Shown piece after piece: positions 9,515 through 19,181 of a stretch of DNA of 64,000 nucleotides. Numbering within the stretch: the stretch's first letter is position 1; each line of letters opens with the position of its first letter. Where the stretch lies: assembly GCF_016745395.1 (NCBI RefSeq), contig NZ_JAERVJ010000008.1, positions 62,001 through 126,000 on the forward strand. The letters run 5' to 3'. The notes under the pieces are model-generated. The model worked only from the letters and a program-made list of their open reading frames with translations. It did not search any database and was not told where the DNA came from. A program made the position numbers and the translations under genes. This stretch comes from Methylocystis sp. Sn-Cys. GTDB lineage: Bacteria > Pseudomonadota > Alphaproteobacteria > Rhizobiales > Beijerinckiaceae.

Positions 9515-12500
9515 TGCGCATCCTTGCGATCCGGGGCGAAAATCTTGCGAGCCTCGCCGAACCCTTCGCGATCGAGTTCGAGAGCGAGCCTTTGCGCTCG
9601 GCGGGACTTTTCGCGATCATTGGCGAAACGGGCGCAGGCAAGTCGACCATCCTCGATGCGCTGTGTCTAGCTCTTTACGACGAGTTTCCTCGTGTCGTAG
9701 CGCCCGGCGCACGAGACGAAATGCCGGACCCCTCTGGGGCGACTATCAAGGAAAATGATCCCCGCACGCTGTTGCGACGCGGGGCGGGGCGTGGTTTCGC
9801 AGAGGCCGATTTCGTCGCGCGCGACGGTAAACGCTACCGCGCCCGCTGCGATCTCATGCGTGCGCGCGGCAAGGTCGCCGGGAGGCTGCAAAACCGTGGC
9901 CGTAGTCTCTGGCGCATCGACGAGAATGGCGAAAAGATCGAGACGCTCGACTCCGGCGTCGAGCCGGTCAACCGTCGCATCGTTGAGTTGACTGACCTCA
10001 CCTTCGATCAGTTCCGCCGCACGGCGCTTTTGGCGCAAGGCGATTTCGACGCCTTTCTACGCGCCGACGCCAAAGAGCGCGCCGATCTTCTCGAAAAGAT
10101 CACCGGCGCGGAAGTCTACGGCCATCTGTCGAGACGCGCTTATGAGCGCTGGGACGAGGCCGCGCGCGCCGTGAAGGCGTTGGAGCAGCAGCGCGCGCTC
10201 ATCGGCGCCATGCCGGAGGAGGAGCGCGCGGCGATCGTCGCCGAAAGCGAGGAGATCGGCGCGCGGCGCTCGACGCTCACCGCCGAGCAGAGTGAGACGC
10301 TCGACGCTTTGCGCCGGATAGACGCGCGCGCGCAGGCGCAGCAGAAGCTCGCCGAGGCAGAAGCCGCGCGCGTCGCTTCGAGCGAAGCGCTGGCGGCGCT
10401 CTCGCATCAACAACAAACGCTCGCGAATCTCACTCGCGCCGAACCCTTGCGCGCGCCGCGAGAGGAGCTTCGCAAAGCCGAAGAGTTACTGGCCGAAAAA
10501 CAGGCTTCGGCGTTGCTCGCGCAACAACAGGCCGAGGCGGCGCAGGCCGCCGTGGAGGCGGCGAGGACGCAAGAACGCTCCGCGATGGCGGCGTTAGGCG
10601 CCGCGCAGCGCGAGATCGAGCAATTCGAGCCGCTGTGGCGCGAGGCGAGCGCGCTCGACGCGCGCATCGAGGCCCAGCAGCGCGAGGCCGCCAAGGCGCG
10701 CGATGCCGAAGCGGCCGCAGCTCTGCGCCTTGCCGGTAAGCAGGAGGCGCTCGCCAAGGCGCTAGCGGAAGAAGAAGCGTCGGCGGCTGAAAGCGCGACG
10801 GCGCAGGGCCGGCTGGAAACGCTCGAGGCAGCGCGGTCCTTGAGCGAGCGGTGGGAAGAGATCGACGACTGGCTCTCCAAGCGCATGCTTCTGTCAAAAG
10901 AAAAAAGCGAAACAGAGCGCGCGTTGCAAGACGCAGCAAAAGAGTTGGGCCGCGCCGGCGAGATGCGCGCGGCCTATGACGCCGCCGACAAAGCAGATCG
11001 CACGCAGCTTGACGCCGTGCTGGAGCAGACGCGCGAAAGAGAAACGGCGCTTCAGGCCCTCGACGCTCCGGCGGCGCAAAGGCGGGCGGAGGCTTTGTCC
11101 GCCGCGCAAGAGGCTTTGCTGTCCATGGCGCGTTGCGCGCGCGATTACGCCGACGCCGAGGCGACTGCTGAAAGCGCTGCGGCGGACGTCGCCCGGCTCG
11201 GCGCGGCGCATGGCGCGCTTGTCGAGCAATTGGGGAATTTGCAAGCGGCGCGTGATGTCGAGGCCATTCAAACCGCAGAGGCCGAGCGGCTCGGCGAATT
11301 GGCCGACGCGGCGGCCAACCCGCATGCTCTGAGGCTGCGCGCCGCCTTGGACGACGGCGCGCCTTGCCCGGTCTGCGGAGCCAAGGACCATCCTTTCGCA
11401 CATGCCGAGAACGCCGCGCGCGCGCTCGTTGACGCTCTGCGCGCCAAGCGCGAGGCGGCCCGTCAGGCGCTGGCGCGAACCAACAAGGCCATTTCGGAAA
11501 CGTCTGCTCAAGAGGCGGCGACGGGCGCCATGCATGAAGAGGCGGCGCGGCGTCTGCGCGCGGCGACAGCAGCGCTCGACGCCGCCACGCGCGACTATGC
11601 GGCGTTGTTCACGCAAAACCCCGATTGCGGCGCCCCGCAGGAGATAGCGGGGGCCGGAGCAAATATTGCCGCTTTGCTCGAAGAACTCCGCGCGCAGCGC
11701 GCGGCGCTGACGAAAATACACGACACGGCGCAGAAACTCTCTTTGGAGATCGAGCGGCTGCGCAAGGCGTCGGACGATAAGCGCCACGCGATCGAGGGGC
11801 GCAAGGAGACGCGCGACGAAGCTGAGGCGCTCGCGCGGCGGGCGGGCGAGGCGCAGGCAGGACTGAAGGAAAAGCTTGCGGGCGCCATTGAGCGCATCGG
11901 ATCGCTCGACCGCTCGCTCTCGCCTTTTCTCACGTCTTGCAATCTCTCGACCGCCGATCTCGACCGCGACGCCGCCGGCGCGCGTAAAAGGCTCGAAGAG
12001 GCTGGCGCGCAATATCGGACGGCCAAGGAGGCGCATGGCCGAGCCGCCGCGCGGCTTATCGAGCTGAGGCCGCAAATCGCAGCCTTCGAGGCGGAGGCGC
12101 GTTCGCTCGCCGATCAGGCGAAGGCAGCGGCGGCGGAGCATCTGGCGCGCGCCGCAGACCTCGCCAAATCGCAGCAGGCGCGCAGCGTGCTGCTCGGCGG
12201 CGAAGCGACCGCAGCCCACCGCGCGCGTTTCGAGGAACAGCACAAGACCGCGCGCGGGACGCATGAGGCGATGCGCGAGGCGCTGTCGGCGGCCGATAAG
12301 GCGAAAGCCGCGAGCGATGAACGCAACGCCGGCGCCGCGCGCGACATCGCGGCGGCGCAAGCCGCTTTGGCGGCGGCGCGCGCGGCTTTTAGCGAAGCGC
12401 TCGCAGCGGCGGGGCTTGCCGAAGAGGACGCCACACGGCTTCTTGCGTTCTCGCGCGAGGAGACGGCGGCGATGCGGCTCGTCGTCGAAAACGCGCAATC

Positions 12501-13263
12501 GGCGCTCCACGCAGTGGAAGCGACTCTCACGCAACGGCGTCGCGATCTTGCCGAAGCCGAGGCCGTTGCGCCGATCGACATGGCCCGCGAGACTCTCTCC
12601 GCGCGCCAGGCAGAATTGGCGCAGGCGCTCGACGACCTTTCTGCGCGATCAGGCGCCTTGCAGGAGCGGCTTGCGCGCGACGACGAGGCCCGCAGCCGCG
12701 CGCGCAGCCTGTCGGAAGAGATCGCGGCGGCGCAGGCCAATCGCAGGATCTGGGAAGAGATCAACGCCGCGATCGGCTCCAAGGAAGGCGACAAATTTCG
12801 CCGCTTCGCGCAGAGCGTCACGCTCGAACAGCTCGTCGCGCTCGCTAATCGTCGCCTGTCGTTACTTTCGCCGCGCTATCGGCTGGAGCGCGCCGGCGAG
12901 ATGGGGTCGCTCGGGCTTCAGATCGTCGATCGCGATCTTGGCGACGAGCGGCGCTCGACGCGCTCGCTGTCGGGCGGCGAACGCTTTCTTGCGTCGCTCG
13001 CGCTGGCGCTCGCTCTCGCGGGATTGGAGGGCAGAGACTCCTTCGTCGACACGCTGTTCATCGACGAAGGTTTCGGCGCGCTGGATTCGGCGACGCTCGA
13101 CGTTGCAATCGACGCGCTCGAAAATCTGCAAGGGCAGGGGCGCAAGGTCGGCGTCATCAGCCACGTCGAATCGATGCAGGCGCGAATCGCGACGAAAATC
13201 TGCGTCGAGCGGCGCGGCGGCGGCGTCAGCGCGGTTCGGCTGCGCGCGCCGGGCTTTGGGTAA
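9514..13263 (+). CDS. sbcC: Exonuclease subunit SbcC (Rad50-type SMC ATPase)
   Basis: ATPase and DNA-end tethering subunit of SbcCD, 1249 aa. Walker A GETGAGKS lies at about residues 37-44. Two long Ala/Glu/Arg-rich coiled coils flank the zinc hook CPVC at 618-621, through which two molecules dimerise. The ABC signature LSGGERFLAS is near 1152, and Walker B LFIDEGFGAL near 1181-1190. Length and domain order match the family. The coiled coils, rich in GC-biased Ala/Arg/Glu codons, create many long false frames on both strands. Confidence 0.95.
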   Translation: MRILAIRGENLASLAEPFAIEFESEPLRSAGLFAIIGETGAGKSTILDALCLALYDEFPRVVAPGARDEMPDPSGATIKENDPRTLLRRGAGRGFAEADFVARDGKRYRARCDLMRARGKVAGRLQNRGRSLWRIDENGEKIETLDSGVEPVNRRIVELTDLTFDQFRRTALLAQGDFDAFLRADAKERADLLEKITGAEVYGHLSRRAYERWDEAARAVKALEQQRALIGAMPEEERAAIVAESEEIGARRSTLTAEQSETLDALRRIDARAQAQQKLAEAEAARVASSEALAALSHQQQTLANLTRAEPLRAPREELRKAEELLAEKQASALLAQQQAEAAQAAVEAARTQERSAMAALGAAQREIEQFEPLWREASALDARIEAQQREAAKARDAEAAAALRLAGKQEALAKALAEEEASAAESATAQGRLETLEAARSLSERWEEIDDWLSKRMLLSKEKSETERALQDAAKELGRAGEMRAAYDAADKADRTQLDAVLEQTRERETALQALDAPAAQRRAEALSAAQEALLSMARCARDYADAEATAESAAADVARLGAAHGALVEQLGNLQAARDVEAIQTAEAERLGELADAAANPHALRLRAALDDGAPCPVCGAKDHPFAHAENAARALVDALRAKREAARQALARTNKAISETSAQEAATGAMHEEAARRLRAATAALDAATRDYAALFTQNPDCGAPQEIAGAGANIAALLEELRAQRAALTKIHDTAQKLSLEIERLRKASDDKRHAIEGRKETRDEAEALARRAGEAQAGLKEKLAGAIERIGSLDRSLSPFLTSCNLSTADLDRDAAGARKRLEEAGAQYRTAKEAHGRAAARLIELRPQIAAFEAEARSLADQAKAAAAEHLARAADLAKSQQARSVLLGGEATAAHRARFEEQHKTARGTHEAMREALSAADKAKAASDERNAGAARDIAAAQAALAAARAAFSEALAAAGLAEEDATRLLAFSREETAAMRLVVENAQSALHAVEATLTQRRRDLAEAEAVAPIDMARETLSARQAELAQALDDLSARSGALQERLARDDEARSRARSLSEEIAAAQANRRIWEEINAAIGSKEGDKFRRFAQSVTLEQLVALANRRLSLLSPRYRLERAGEMGSLGLQIVDRDLGDERRSTRSLSGGERFLASLALALALAGLEGRDSFVDTLFIDEGFGALDSATLDVAIDALENLQGQGRKVGVISHVESMQARIATKICVERRGGGVSAVRLRAPGFG

Positions 13264-13289
13264 AGCTATTCGCGGACGGCCACGCCTGC

Positions 13290-14384
13290 TCATTTGGTCA
13301 ATCTGGGGGCGCCGCTGTAATTATTGTTCGAGGCGCAGGTCGTTTGGATGCTGAAGAAAACGTCCTGGTTCGACCAACTCCCGCCGGTCAACGAGCCGGC
13401 ATAGGGCGTATCCTCCCAGGCGTGGGTGTTGGTCGCCGTCGTCTCGCCTTTGGCGCAGGGCAAAAGCTGCATGATCGAGGGCGCGGTCGTGGTCGAATAC
13501 ATGTTGACGCCGTTGACGAAGAGATTGCGCGATTGGGCGGCGTCCGAGGTGCTGTAAACGACAGGCGACGCCGTCTTCGTGTAGGTCTTGCGGGAAGTTC
13601 TCGTTCCGGACGTCACGCAGGTGTAATTCCTGGTCGACGACGATTGGGAGGTGGTCGGCGCCATTCCCGGGCCGCAACCGTCCGTGTAAACCGTCATGGT
13701 CAGATAGGCGTTGTCGTAATTCGAGCCGAGCGAAATCGACGTATTCACAGGCCCGGAAACCATATCGCCGCCCGACAGGAATTCGGCGGTCGTCGTTCCG
13801 GTCCCGCGGCCGCTCTGGCCGCCCAGGTCGACCGGCTGATAGACGTATGACGCGAGAAGCGTGTCGTTGGATGCGCCGACCGTATGAACATAGAGGTCGA
13901 CTTCTTTCCAGTACCAGCCATAGGCGCCGGTCAGCGTGAAGATAAGAGTCGACGGCGTGCGCGCGGTTTGATTTGTCGCCGTCGCAGTGGCTCGGATCGG
14001 AATCGAGTCGATATAGGCGAGCTGCAGAAAGGTCGTCGGCACTTTCGCGTCGGCCGTGCCGGTGATCGAGCCGTCGGCGTTCTTCGTCCAGGAGACGGTC
14101 GCGTTTTTCAGCAGCGAGGCGTCGGGTTGGTTCGTGAGATGTATCGTGGCGGCGGTCGATTGATTTGCCGTCGCCGCCAGGGTCGCCGTATCGAGCGCCT
14201 GTTGAAGCTCCGATTTCGCGCGATCGACTCGCATGAAGTCGACGCCGGCGCCAACAAACAACATAATCGGCAAGAGCGCCATGGCGAAAAGAACTGCCAC
14301 AACGCCGTCGTCCTCGCGCTGCATGGCGTGGACGAGCAGTCGAATCCTGCCCGAGTAATGGGAGAAGCCCCGAGTCCGCATCAT
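13290..14384 (-). CDS. TadE/TadG-like surface protein
   Basis: A 364-aa protein with an N-terminal membrane anchor of the Tad pilus pseudopilin type: DDGVVAVLFAMALLPIMLF followed by RAKSELQQALDTATLAA. In Flp pilus systems such proteins sit in the inner membrane with a long periplasmic tail. The rest is Ser/Thr/Gly-rich, has few charges and several cysteines, and ends in APRLTK. A second protein at 30533-31417 has the same architecture and ends in VARLSK. No other tad/cpa genes lie nearby, so a pilus role is uncertain. Confidence 0.75.
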   Translation of the reverse strand: MMRTRGFSHYSGRIRLLVHAMQREDDGVVAVLFAMALLPIMLFVGAGVDFMRVDRAKSELQQALDTATLAATANQSTAATIHLTNQPDASLLKNATVSWTKNADGSITGTADAKVPTTFLQLAYIDSIPIRATATATNQTARTPSTLIFTLTGAYGWYWKEVDLYVHTVGASNDTLLASYVYQPVDLGGQSGRGTGTTTAEFLSGGDMVSGPVNTSISLGSNYDNAYLTMTVYTDGCGPGMAPTTSQSSSTRNYTCVTSGTRTSRKTYTKTASPVVYSTSDAAQSRNLFVNGVNMYSTTTAPSIMQLLPCAKGETTATNTHAWEDTPYAGSLTGGSWSNQDVFFSIQTTCASNNNYSGAPRLTK

Positions 14385-14549
14385 GCGTCTCTCGTTTAGT
14401 TATGTAGTGATGCGGTATTACTCCTCAGTCGTTGACAAACCCTTCAGAGAATATTCCGGCCTCGCATCAAAATTCGGATAATTGGCGCGGCTCGCCCCCG
14501 GCGCGCGATTGCGCCGTTTAGGGAATTTTCTGAATAAATACTTGTTAAA

Positions 14550-15770
14550 TTAAAGCAATTTGTAATTGATGGCTTTCAGTCCCAACGTAAGACTGGAGAC
14601 GAGGAGCGCCGCGGCGGCGAAATAGCTCGCGCCGGAGAAAAAATCGATCGACAGCGAGAAGGCGAAAATCTGCGAGAAGATCAGCGGGCCGGTCATGCCC
14701 GAGACCCCGCGCAGACTGCCGAGCGCGCCCTGCAGCCGGCCTTGCTCCGAAGAGCCGGCAAGCCGCGTCGCCAGGCCTTGGAAAGACGGATTGGCCATGC
14801 CCCAGAGCGCCACCAACGGCGCCCCCGCCATGAAGCCCAGGCCCGTCGGCGCGAAGGCGAAGGCGAGAAAGCCGAGCGCGCCGGAGACAAGCGCAATGGT
14901 CAGCGTCACTTTTTCGCCGAGCCGCGCCACCGCGGGCCGCACCAGGCCGCCGGAGACGATGGTTTGCGACACGCCGACAATTGCAAGCGCCCAACCCGTG
15001 TCGGCCACGTCCCAATGATAGCGCTGCTGCGTATAGAGCACGAAAAGCGCCGGCAGCGATTCATGCGCGAGATAGGACAGGAAGAGCGCGCCGGACAGCA
15101 GCGTCAGCGCGCGATCGCGCCGCAGGAAATCGAGCGAGCCGGCCACATTGGCGCTGCGCCAGACAATGCCGGTCGTGCGCTTTTCGGGCGGCAGAGATTC
15201 AGGGAGGATGAAATAGCCGTAAAGCGCATTGGCGAGGCTGAAAGCCGCCGCGGCCCAGAAGGGAAAGCGCAGATCATACGCGCCGAGCGCGCCGCCGATC
15301 GCCGGGCCGAGGACGAAGCCCAGGCCGAAGGCGGCCCCGATGAGGCCGAAACGGCCCGCGCGTTTCTCTGGCGGGGTGATGTCCGCGATATAGGCGTTGG
15401 CGGTCGAGACGCTCGCCGCCGTGGCTCCGGAGATCAGCCGCCCAATGAGGAGAAACGGCAGCGAGGGCGCGAGCGCCATGAAGATATAGTCGAGGCCGAG
15501 CCCTAGATTGGAGGCCAGCACGACCGGGCGGCGGCCGAAATGATCCGACAGGGCGCCGAGCACGGGCTGGAAGAAGAACTGCATCGCCGCCCAGGCCAAG
15601 CCGAAGAGGCCGACGACGCGCGCCGCCGAGCCCAGATCCCCGCCTTCGAACTGCACGATCAGCTTTGGCAGCACCGGGATGATGACGCCCAGAGCCAGCA
15701 TGTCCAGCGCGACGGTGACGAGAATAAAGATGAACGCCGCCTCACGACGAGGCTGTTGCGCGGGGGTCAT
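14550..15770 (-). CDS. MFS transporter, TetA-like drug/metabolite exporter
   Basis: A proton-driven efflux permease with twelve predicted membrane helices, about 406 aa. The first helix contains LDMLALGVIIPVLP, and the loop between helices 2 and 3 has the major facilitator signature GALSDHFGRRPV, as in the tetracycline-exporter subgroup; GAAFGLGFVLGPAIGG fits the antiporter motif in helix 5. I start at the ATG at 15770 (MTPAQQ), since the 30 residues before it in the longest frame look non-coding. No adjacent TetR-type regulator is present, so a housekeeping metabolite exporter is as likely as drug resistance. Confidence 0.85.
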   Translation of the reverse strand: MTPAQQPRREAAFIFILVTVALDMLALGVIIPVLPKLIVQFEGGDLGSAARVVGLFGLAWAAMQFFFQPVLGALSDHFGRRPVVLASNLGLGLDYIFMALAPSLPFLLIGRLISGATAASVSTANAYIADITPPEKRAGRFGLIGAAFGLGFVLGPAIGGALGAYDLRFPFWAAAAFSLANALYGYFILPESLPPEKRTTGIVWRSANVAGSLDFLRRDRALTLLSGALFLSYLAHESLPALFVLYTQQRYHWDVADTGWALAIVGVSQTIVSGGLVRPAVARLGEKVTLTIALVSGALGFLAFAFAPTGLGFMAGAPLVALWGMANPSFQGLATRLAGSSEQGRLQGALGSLRGVSGMTGPLIFSQIFAFSLSIDFFSGASYFAAAALLVSSLTLGLKAINYKLL

Positions 15771-16054
15771 CTGTGGCCTTGCAGTTAGGAAAAGTCGGCC
15801 TTTCCGATAGCGGCAACGCGACCGCGCGGCAAGGCGGTGATTTGGGCGAGGCCAGGACAAGCTATGGTTAATATCATGGCGGAGTGTGGCCGTTATGCCA
15901 CGCGAATCAGGCCTGTAAATGCTAAAACTGTGGCATTGGAGCCACAGTTGCGTTCGCGCCTCCTGTCACAGTTTGCGTTCTATGAAAATTGTCACGCCAC
16001 TGTCATCGACGGGCGGCTTCACTCGCCCCCGGAAGTTAACGAAGGGGGTTCCTT

Positions 16055-17626
16055 ATGAAACTTGGTGTTGGACGGGCCGCATTTGCCGCCGCGGCGTTCG
16101 GTCTTCTCGCGGGGGTGGCGGCCTCTCCGGCCGCGGCCGACACGGCTTCGGAAATCCGCGCGTTGAAAGCGCGCCTCAACAAGCTCGAATCCGAAGAGGC
16201 GGCCGCGAAACGCGCCGCCAAGGCGGAAGCGCAGCGCGCACATGCCGCGCCGGCCGTGGCGCATGCGCCGGAGGCGCCGAAGCACTGGTACGAGAAGCTC
16301 AGCATCCGCGGCTACACGCAGATGCGCTACAACGACACGATCAACGCGGACAATTGGAATAATGTCTACAGCCCGCATGATCGCTCGGTGGGCCCGCGCA
16401 GGAACTTCCTGCTCCGTCGCGCGCGCCTGATCGTCAGCGGCGACGTCTCCAGCCATCTGTATCTCTACGTTCAGTTCGACCTTGCCTCCGCGCCGTCGGG
16501 CACGTTCAGCAATAGCTTCACGGCGGGGACCAATCCCTCCTACGCCCTGTACAATCCCCAGATCGGCATCTACGGCAACTCGGCGGGTAATTTCGCCCAG
16601 ATGCGCGACGCTTACGCCGATATCTCGATCGACGAGAAGAAAGAATTCCGTTTCCGCGTCGGTCAGTCGAAGATCCCCTACGGCTTCGAAAACATGCAGT
16701 CCTCGCAGAATCGCCTCGCGCTGGACCGCGCCGATGCGATCAATAGCTGCTGCAAGGACGAGCGCGATGTCGGCATCTTCTTCTACTATACGCCCGAGCA
16801 TATGCGTCATCTCTTCCGCGACCTTGTGAGGAACAACCTCAAGGGCACGGGCGACTACGGCATGGTCGCTTTGGGCGTCTATAACGGCCAGGGCGCGAAC
16901 CGCATCGAGCTGAACAACGGCGTCCACATCGTCGGCCGCTTCACCTATCCTTACGTCTTCGCGAACGGTCAGATCGTCGAAGCCTCGATCCAGGGCTACA
17001 CCGGCCGCTACATGCCGACGACGTCCGCGATCACCCCGTCTCTCGGCATGGCCACCAACTGGGCGGGCTACCGTCCTGTCGGCTTCCCTGGCGCCGGCGT
17101 GCCTTTCGTCAATGCGCCCGGCTATTTCGACGGCACCCGGAATCTCGTGCTCGGCAATTATCCCGGCGCGAACGCCTGGGGCTGGAGCTGCGCCAATGGC
17201 TGCCAGGGCGTCAAGGACGATCGCGTCGCCGTCACCGGCGTGATCTATCCGCAGCCCTTCGGTCTGCGCGCCGAATGGAACTGGGGCCGCGGCCCCGCTC
17301 TCGATCCGACGCAGACCTATATCCGCTCGGCCGGCCTGAACGGCGGCTATGTCGAGGCGACCTATAAGTATGACGACAAGGAGTTCGGCCTCGGCACCTT
17401 CTTCCCCTTCTTCAAATGGCAGTATTTCAACGGCGGCTGGAAAACCGAAACCAACGCTCCGTCGGCCCGCACCTATGAATGGGACGTCGGCGTCGAGTGG
17501 CAGCCGCTGCCGGAGGTCGAGGTGACGGCGGTCTATTCGAATATGAACCGCACCAACACCGGCGCGGCGCCCTACCGCCAGTTCCATGCCGACTTGCTGC
17601 GCATGCAGCTTCAGTGGAACTACTGA
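16055..17626 (+). CDS. Outer membrane porin, OprO/OprP-like, with N-terminal coiled coil
   Basis: A 523-aa beta-barrel protein. The signal peptide ends around ASPAAA, followed by a short coiled coil (EIRALKARLNKLESEEAA) of the kind that trimerises porins or contacts peptidoglycan, then a barrel whose strands alternate aromatic and polar residues and which ends in the expected aromatic-rich strand (LLRMQLQWNY). KLSIRGYTQMRYN and RRNFLLRRARL resemble the phosphate-selective porin family. The substrate is not determinable. An AAGGGGG-type ribosome site precedes the ATG, and a strong hairpin-T terminator follows. Confidence 0.8.
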   Translation: MKLGVGRAAFAAAAFGLLAGVAASPAAADTASEIRALKARLNKLESEEAAAKRAAKAEAQRAHAAPAVAHAPEAPKHWYEKLSIRGYTQMRYNDTINADNWNNVYSPHDRSVGPRRNFLLRRARLIVSGDVSSHLYLYVQFDLASAPSGTFSNSFTAGTNPSYALYNPQIGIYGNSAGNFAQMRDAYADISIDEKKEFRFRVGQSKIPYGFENMQSSQNRLALDRADAINSCCKDERDVGIFFYYTPEHMRHLFRDLVRNNLKGTGDYGMVALGVYNGQGANRIELNNGVHIVGRFTYPYVFANGQIVEASIQGYTGRYMPTTSAITPSLGMATNWAGYRPVGFPGAGVPFVNAPGYFDGTRNLVLGNYPGANAWGWSCANGCQGVKDDRVAVTGVIYPQPFGLRAEWNWGRGPALDPTQTYIRSAGLNGGYVEATYKYDDKEFGLGTFFPFFKWQYFNGGWKTETNAPSARTYEWDVGVEWQPLPEVEVTAVYSNMNRTNTGAAPYRQFHADLLRMQLQWNY

Positions 17627-17654
17627 GCGAAATTCGATACGCTCACAAACAAGA

Positions 17655-17690
17655 GGAACGTCCCCGGTTTTCCGGGGGCGTTCCTATCTC
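17655..17690 (+). terminator. Intrinsic terminator after first porin
   Basis: A 13-bp perfect inverted repeat, GGAACGTCCCCGG (17655-17667) and CCGGGGGCGTTCC (17672-17684), apart from one mismatch, with a TTTT loop, followed by a T-rich stretch. Confidence 0.75.
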
Positions 17691-17714
17691 TTTATAGCGT
17701 GAAAAAGGGTTCGC

Positions 17715-18431
17715 ATGCGAAAGCGCATTGGCTCATTCCTGATCCTGCTCGCCGCCACAATCGCGGCTAGTTCAGCTCGCGCCGACGCTTACGAGGACGT
17801 GACCGCCGCGACAAGCAAGGGCGACTACGCGGCTGCGGTAAAAATCCTCAAGCCGCTGGCCGAGAAAGGCGAAGCGCGGGCGATGTCCGAGCTCGGCCCG
17901 ATCTACCTTATGGGCAAGGGCGTCCCGATCGATCACAAGGAAGCGATCAAGTGGATCAGGCAGGCTGCCGAAAAGGGTGACGCGGCGGCTCAGGCCAATC
18001 TGGGCACGATGTATCTCGATGGCCACATACTGAAGCAGGACTATGCGGAAGCGATGAAGTGGAGCCTGCTCGCGGCGGGCAAGGGCGTCGCGGCGGCGCA
18101 GGCAAATATCGCCAGCATGTATTATGACGGCTCCGGGGTCGGGCAGGATTATAAGGAAGCCGCGAAATGGATGCGCCTCGCCGCGAAGCAGGGAGACGCC
18201 GAATCGCAGGTCAATCTCGGAACCATGTATGTGGCGGGTCAAGGTTTGGATCGTGACCTGCTGCGCGGTTACATGTGGACCGCGATCGGCCTCGAACCTT
18301 TGTCCATGCCGCCCGACCAGAAAAAGGAAATGCAGGAGTTATCCGCGCAGCTCCTCTCTGAGCCGGATCTCGCCAAGGCCAAAGAGATGGTCAAGAAGTG
18401 CAAGGAATCGCAATTCAAGAATTGCGATTGA
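17715..18431 (+). CDS. Secreted Sel1-repeat (TPR-like) protein
   Basis: A 238-aa protein with a signal peptide ending near SSARA and about four Sel1 repeats from residue 35 to 190, each with the A..LG.MY..G pattern and a following YxEAxKWxxxAA helix (for example QANLGTMYLDGHILKQDYAEA). Such solenoids bind partner proteins in the periplasm, often in envelope-stress or signalling roles. It lies 88 bases after the porin, beyond its terminator, and has its own terminator. Confidence 0.85.
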   Translation: MRKRIGSFLILLAATIAASSARADAYEDVTAATSKGDYAAAVKILKPLAEKGEARAMSELGPIYLMGKGVPIDHKEAIKWIRQAAEKGDAAAQANLGTMYLDGHILKQDYAEAMKWSLLAAGKGVAAAQANIASMYYDGSGVGQDYKEAAKWMRLAAKQGDAESQVNLGTMYVAGQGLDRDLLRGYMWTAIGLEPLSMPPDQKKEMQELSAQLLSEPDLAKAKEMVKKCKESQFKNCD

Positions 18432-18458
18432 CGATGAGCCTGAATGGCGCGTCGGCGA

Positions 18459-18490
18459 AGCCGCGCCGCGAAGGGCGGTGCGGCTTTTTT
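18459..18490 (+). terminator. Intrinsic terminator after the Sel1 gene
   Basis: Stem AGCCGCGCCGC / GCGGTGCGGCT with a five-base loop, followed directly by a T-run; a second T-run follows at about 18499. Confidence 0.8.
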
Positions 18491-19181
18491 GTCGTGGTTT
18501 TTTTCTAGGGTTTTATTTTGGGCGCGGCGCGATTCTTTTCCGCCGCAAATTTTGAACGATTGAAGCGGCTGTTCGCGCGCCAGGCGCCCCCCTCTGAATC
18601 TCGACAACAGCGTCTTCGGTCCCGATCTCTCGCTATCGGGAGCGCTCGCAAGCTCTGGTTTCTTGCGAGAGGCTGATCGACGAGGATTGTTTCAGCCCCG
18701 TTCAGCCAAGTCCACCACCACGCCCCTACGGCGATAGGCTTTTTGCCCGTTCTTCGCGCCTTTGGACAGCGGGCTCGATCCAAGGCGGGCGGATCAGACC
18801 GTCGGCTCCTTTCGCCGCGACCCATCCACTGCGCAAAGCGCGAGGTTGAGAATGGGATGCTGATATTTCTGCCATATGTCTACCAGATTTCGAGTATTGC
18901 CACTCAGCAATTATATGTTTCTAATAGGCAGTAATATTTCGAAATTGCGACTGGTATGTTTCAGATTCATTGGAAGTATGTCGTGATATTATCAGTTGAC
19001 ACCATATGGAAATATTTAGAAATGCGTCTGAATTGTGTTGCATAATGGCAACGCTATTGGTGAATAACTATCTACAGCGCAGCTAATACTTTGCATGTCA
19101 TGGATCTGTCACAGGATGTATCGACTATGCATCAGCCTAAAAAACAGGCACAATCAGAGTGCGGGCTGGAGAAATTCGGAC
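18491..19181. other. Long AT-rich leader upstream of second porin
   Basis: About 690 bases with no supported gene. The left half is ordinary GC-rich sequence. From about 18850 to 19145 the base composition drops sharply, with runs such as ATATTTCTGCCATATG and TAATATTTCGAAATTGC. TTGACA occurs at 18996-19001 but has no convincing -10 at the usual distance. The length and composition suggest a long regulated 5' region or a transferred or degenerate fragment. Confidence 0.5.

Noticed and set aside
18996-19018. Sigma-70 promoter with TTGACA at 18996
   Set aside because: No -10 box at 16-18 bases; the nearest TATTTA is only about 11 bases away.
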